Below are positions 61,596-64,000 of a stretch of DNA of 64,000 nucleotides, piece by piece. The stretch covers positions 1 through 64,000 of the forward strand of contig NZ_SMKK01000012.1 in assembly GCF_004348425.1 (NCBI RefSeq). The letters are read 5' to 3'. The notes beneath the pieces were generated by a model. That model ran no database searches. It worked only from the letters and a program-made list of their open reading frames with translations, and was not told where the DNA came from. Position numbers and translations under genes: made by a program. Origin of the DNA: Actinomadura sp. 7K507. Its GTDB lineage: Bacteria; Actinomycetota; Actinomycetes; Streptosporangiales; Streptosporangiaceae. Every line of letters starts with the position of its first letter. Positions within the stretch are counted from its first letter, which is position 1.

Positions 61596-62906
61596 ATGGC
61601 ACCCGCGTTCTTCCGCCGCCGCGACCGTTCCGAGCGGTCCGGCCGCTCGGTGCTCCATGTGGCGACCGAGGTGCAGTCCGCCGCGTACCGCATCGCCCGG
61701 CTGACGATCACCGCCACCCTGTCCTACGTGCTCGCCCTGGCGGTCCTGGGCCAGGACGGGCCGAAGCCGCTGCTGGCGCCGCTGACCGCGCTGCTGGTCG
61801 TCCAGTTCTCGATCTACCGGACGATCAGGGCGGGCATCCTGCGGGTCGGCGCGGTCACCTCCGGCGTGCTCGTCGCGGTCATGGCGGCGAGCCTCATCGG
61901 GTTCCACTGGTGGACGCTGGGCCTGACCATTTTCACCGCGCTCACCATCGGGCACGTGCTGCGGCTGCACGAGCACGTGCTGGAGTCGGCGATCAGCGCG
62001 ATGCTGATCTTCGGCCTGGGAACGGCGAGCGAGGCCGGCGCCACCACCCGCGTCCTGGAAACGCTGATCGGCGCCGCGACCGGGCTGGCGGCGACGCTGC
62101 TGGTGCCGTCGGTGCGCGTGCGGCCCGCCGAGGACGCCGTCCAGAGCATCACCGAGAAGCTGTGCGCGCTGATCGAGGAGATCGCCGGCGGGCTGCGGGG
62201 CGAGCCCGTCAAGGACCAGGCCGCCGGCTGGCAGGATTCGGCGGGGCGGCTCGCCCAGGAGATCGGCCGGCTCGACCGGGAGCTGAGCGAGGCGGAGGAG
62301 AGCGTCGCGCTCAACCCGCGGACGCGGGCCCGGCGGCTCATCGACGCCGGAGTCGGGCTGCGCGACGCCATGATGACGATCGAGCACTTCACCCTCTCGC
62401 TGCGCGGCCTGACCCGGTCGCTGGCCGACGACGAGCGGTTCGGTGAGCGCGGGCGGCTGCTGACCGACCCGGAGCTGCGCCGCGACCTCGGCGACGCCCT
62501 GTCGGGGATCGCCGCGAGCGTCGCGGCCTACGGCAGGCTGGCCCGCTCCGACCTCGCCCGCGACGCGCGGCCCGTCCGCGCCGAGCAGGACCTGGAGGTG
62601 CGGGTCGACATCGCCCGCGAGCGCCGCGCCCGGCTCACCCGCGCCCTGCGCCGGCGGGCGGAGTCCGGGGAGCTGTGGCCGCTGTACGGCGAGGTGTCCA
62701 TGGACGTCGACCGCCTCATCGAGCACCTGCGGGTCGAGCACCGGGCCCGCGCACGCGAGAACTGGCGGCGGCACCGCGGCGCGGCCCGGCATCTGCCCGC
62801 CCGGCCGGTCCGCGTCGTCCAGCAGGCCGGCCACCAGCTCCGCAGGGCCGCCGAGCGCAGCGCCAGGGAGTCCGGCGCCCCGGACCGCCGCGACCACCGG
62901 GATTGA
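61596..62906 (+). CDS. Aromatic acid exporter/FUSC-family membrane protein
   Basis: A 436-aa membrane protein with N-terminal hydrophobic segments at about 37-55, 60-80, 88-110, 130-150 (ArAE/FUSC fold: RLTITATLSYVLALAVLGQ, LLAPLTALLVVQFSIYRT). A long cytosolic helical domain (about 170-436) is rich in Arg/Glu. It could export aromatic acids, which fits the aromatic catabolism in this window. ATG 61596 follows GGAAGG. Confidence 0.86.
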   Translation: MAPAFFRRRDRSERSGRSVLHVATEVQSAAYRIARLTITATLSYVLALAVLGQDGPKPLLAPLTALLVVQFSIYRTIRAGILRVGAVTSGVLVAVMAASLIGFHWWTLGLTIFTALTIGHVLRLHEHVLESAISAMLIFGLGTASEAGATTRVLETLIGAATGLAATLLVPSVRVRPAEDAVQSITEKLCALIEEIAGGLRGEPVKDQAAGWQDSAGRLAQEIGRLDRELSEAEESVALNPRTRARRLIDAGVGLRDAMMTIEHFTLSLRGLTRSLADDERFGERGRLLTDPELRRDLGDALSGIAASVAAYGRLARSDLARDARPVRAEQDLEVRVDIARERRARLTRALRRRAESGELWPLYGEVSMDVDRLIEHLRVEHRARARENWRRHRGAARHLPARPVRVVQQAGHQLRRAAERSARESGAPDRRDHRD

Positions 62907-62960
62907 TCTCCGCCGGGGGGCAACTTTCGGCGGGTTCTTCGAAATCCCTAAGCTTCGGGC

Positions 62961-63983
62961 ATGCGACAGGACGAGGATTCGGGCCGGGTCACCCTGGCCA
63001 CGGTGGCCGATCAGGCCGGTGTCTCCGTTTCGACCGTTTCGAAAGTCCTGAACGGGCGCGAGGACGTGGCGAGCAAGACCCGCGTGCGGGTGGAGCAGCT
63101 GCTGGAGCAGCACGGCTACCGGCGGGGCGTGCGGTCGGCCCCCGACGCCCCGCTCATCGAGATCGTCCTGCACGAGATCGAGAGCCTGTGGACGATGGAG
63201 CTGATCCGCGGGGTGGAGAGCGTCGCCAAGGCCAACGGCGCGAGCGTGGTGCTGACCGAGAGCGGCACCCGGCACTCCCCCGGCCCCGAGTGGATCGGCG
63301 GGGTGCTGCGCCGCCGCCCGATCGGCGTCGTGCTGCTGTTCTCCAGCCTCGCGCCGGCGCACCGGAAGCGGCTGCGGGCCCGCTCGATCCCGTTCGTCAT
63401 CATCGACCCGGCCGGGGACCCCGAGCCGGACGTCCCGTCGGTCGGCTCGGCCAACTGGTCCGGGGGCCTGGCGGCGACCCGGCACCTCATCGACCAGGGC
63501 CACCGGCGCATCGCGATCATCACCGGGCCGGCGGACATGCTGTGCTCGATCGCCCGGCTGGACGGGTTCCGCTCGGCGATGAGCATGGCCGGGCTGGACG
63601 TCGACCCGTCCCAGGTCGCCTACGGCGACTTCCATGTGGAGGGCGGCTTCGAGCGGGCGAGGGAGCTGCTCGGGCGTCCCGACCGGCCGACGGCGATCTT
63701 CGCCGGGAGCGACCTTCAGGCGCTCGGGGTGCTGGAGGCCGCGCGCGTGCACGGGCTGCGCGTCCCGGACGACCTGTCGGTAGTGGGGTACGACGACGTC
63801 GCGGTCGCGCCCTGGGCCAGCCCCGCCCTGACGACGGTCCACCAGCCGCTGCGCCAGATGGCGGAGGCCGCCACCCAGATCCTGCTCGGCATCCGGGCCG
63901 GGGAGGCCGTCGCCACCCGCATGGAACTGTCGACCAGCCTCGTCGTCCGCAAGAGCACCGCCCCGCCGCCGAGCACGCAGTGA
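62961..63983 (+). CDS. LacI-family transcriptional regulator
   Basis: A 340-aa LacI/GalR repressor: helix-turn-helix VTLATVADQAGVSVSTVSKVLNGRED (residues about 11-36) and a periplasmic-binding-like effector domain (about 65-335) with DLSVVGYDDVAVAPWASPALTTV. TAAGCT lies 6 nt before ATG 62961 (leaderless). Targets probably lie beyond the right end of the window; the last 17 bp after the stop contain nothing recognisable. Confidence 0.94.
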   Translation: MRQDEDSGRVTLATVADQAGVSVSTVSKVLNGREDVASKTRVRVEQLLEQHGYRRGVRSAPDAPLIEIVLHEIESLWTMELIRGVESVAKANGASVVLTESGTRHSPGPEWIGGVLRRRPIGVVLLFSSLAPAHRKRLRARSIPFVIIDPAGDPEPDVPSVGSANWSGGLAATRHLIDQGHRRIAIITGPADMLCSIARLDGFRSAMSMAGLDVDPSQVAYGDFHVEGGFERARELLGRPDRPTAIFAGSDLQALGVLEAARVHGLRVPDDLSVVGYDDVAVAPWASPALTTVHQPLRQMAEAATQILLGIRAGEAVATRMELSTSLVVRKSTAPPPSTQ

Positions 63984-64000
63984 CTACGGCCGGGTGAGGC

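Overview
The window is very GC-rich, with strong G/C preference at third codon positions, dense packing and many GTG starts. The gene content is that of a filamentous actinomycete. Indicators are a PknG/GlnX/GlnH signalling locus, a DUF397 plus Xre/DUF5753 locus, a DUF3151 gene, a mycothiol-type maleylpyruvate isomerase, an orphan MreB-like gene and IS605-type TnpB elements. An Actinomadura-like (Thermomonosporaceae) origin is plausible, but this is an inference from gene content. No rRNA, tRNA, CRISPR array or prophage was recognised.

Layout. 1-8.0 kb: six tightly coupled plus-strand genes for a PknG-type kinase, a PP2C phosphatase, a VWA protein, a zinc-ribbon/FHA protein, a GlnX-like membrane sensor and a GlnH-like lipoprotein. 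This looks like an extended amino-acid-sensing phospho-signalling operon. 8.0-16 kb: a STAS protein, a PlsC acyltransferase, a lipoprotein, an NfeD/flotillin pair, a NUDIX-winged-helix regulator, an aromatic/histidinol-phosphate aminotransferase and an unusual regulator. 16-31.7 kb: MurA, a SUFU-domain protein, a MOSC protein, purB, purD, a CorA-type Mg2+ transporter preceded by a proline-rich leader peptide ORF, purA with a glycerophosphodiesterase and a hydrolase, a LuxR regulator, an FAD protein, DUF3151, and an anti-sigma-like ATPase/Xre/DUF397 locus. 31.7-45 kb: a hydrolase/TetR/methyltransferase region with transposase debris, HxlR, fbaA, DedA, pyrE, a full-length TnpB, a TPR protein, a DNA methyltransferase with a disrupted 3' end, and a second PP2C phosphatase. 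45-64 kb: orphan MreB, DUF5954, MBL hydrolase; then a catabolic island; then a divergent amidohydrolase/glutamine-synthetase-like pair split by a decayed TnpB element; finally a CGNR-type regulator, an aromatic acid exporter and a LacI regulator.

The catabolic island (48-56 kb) holds two modules. A LysR-controlled thiolase plus two-subunit CoA transferase (pcaF/pcaI/pcaJ-like) would convert 3-oxoadipate to succinyl-CoA and acetyl-CoA. An IclR-flanked gentisate operon (gentisate dioxygenase, fumarylpyruvate hydrolase, mycothiol-dependent maleylpyruvate isomerase, 3-hydroxybenzoate 6-hydroxylase) would take 3-hydroxybenzoate to fumarate and pyruvate. Each divergent promoter region carries a perfect inverted repeat.

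Two genome-wide habits stand out. At least 18 genes have a TANNNT box 6-8 nt before the start codon and no Shine-Dalgarno sequence, the signature of leaderless mRNAs. Short tandem repeats (12-21 bp) occur in several gene-end spacers. The strongest candidate for something undescribed is the Pro/acidic leader peptide and hairpin immediately upstream of corA.
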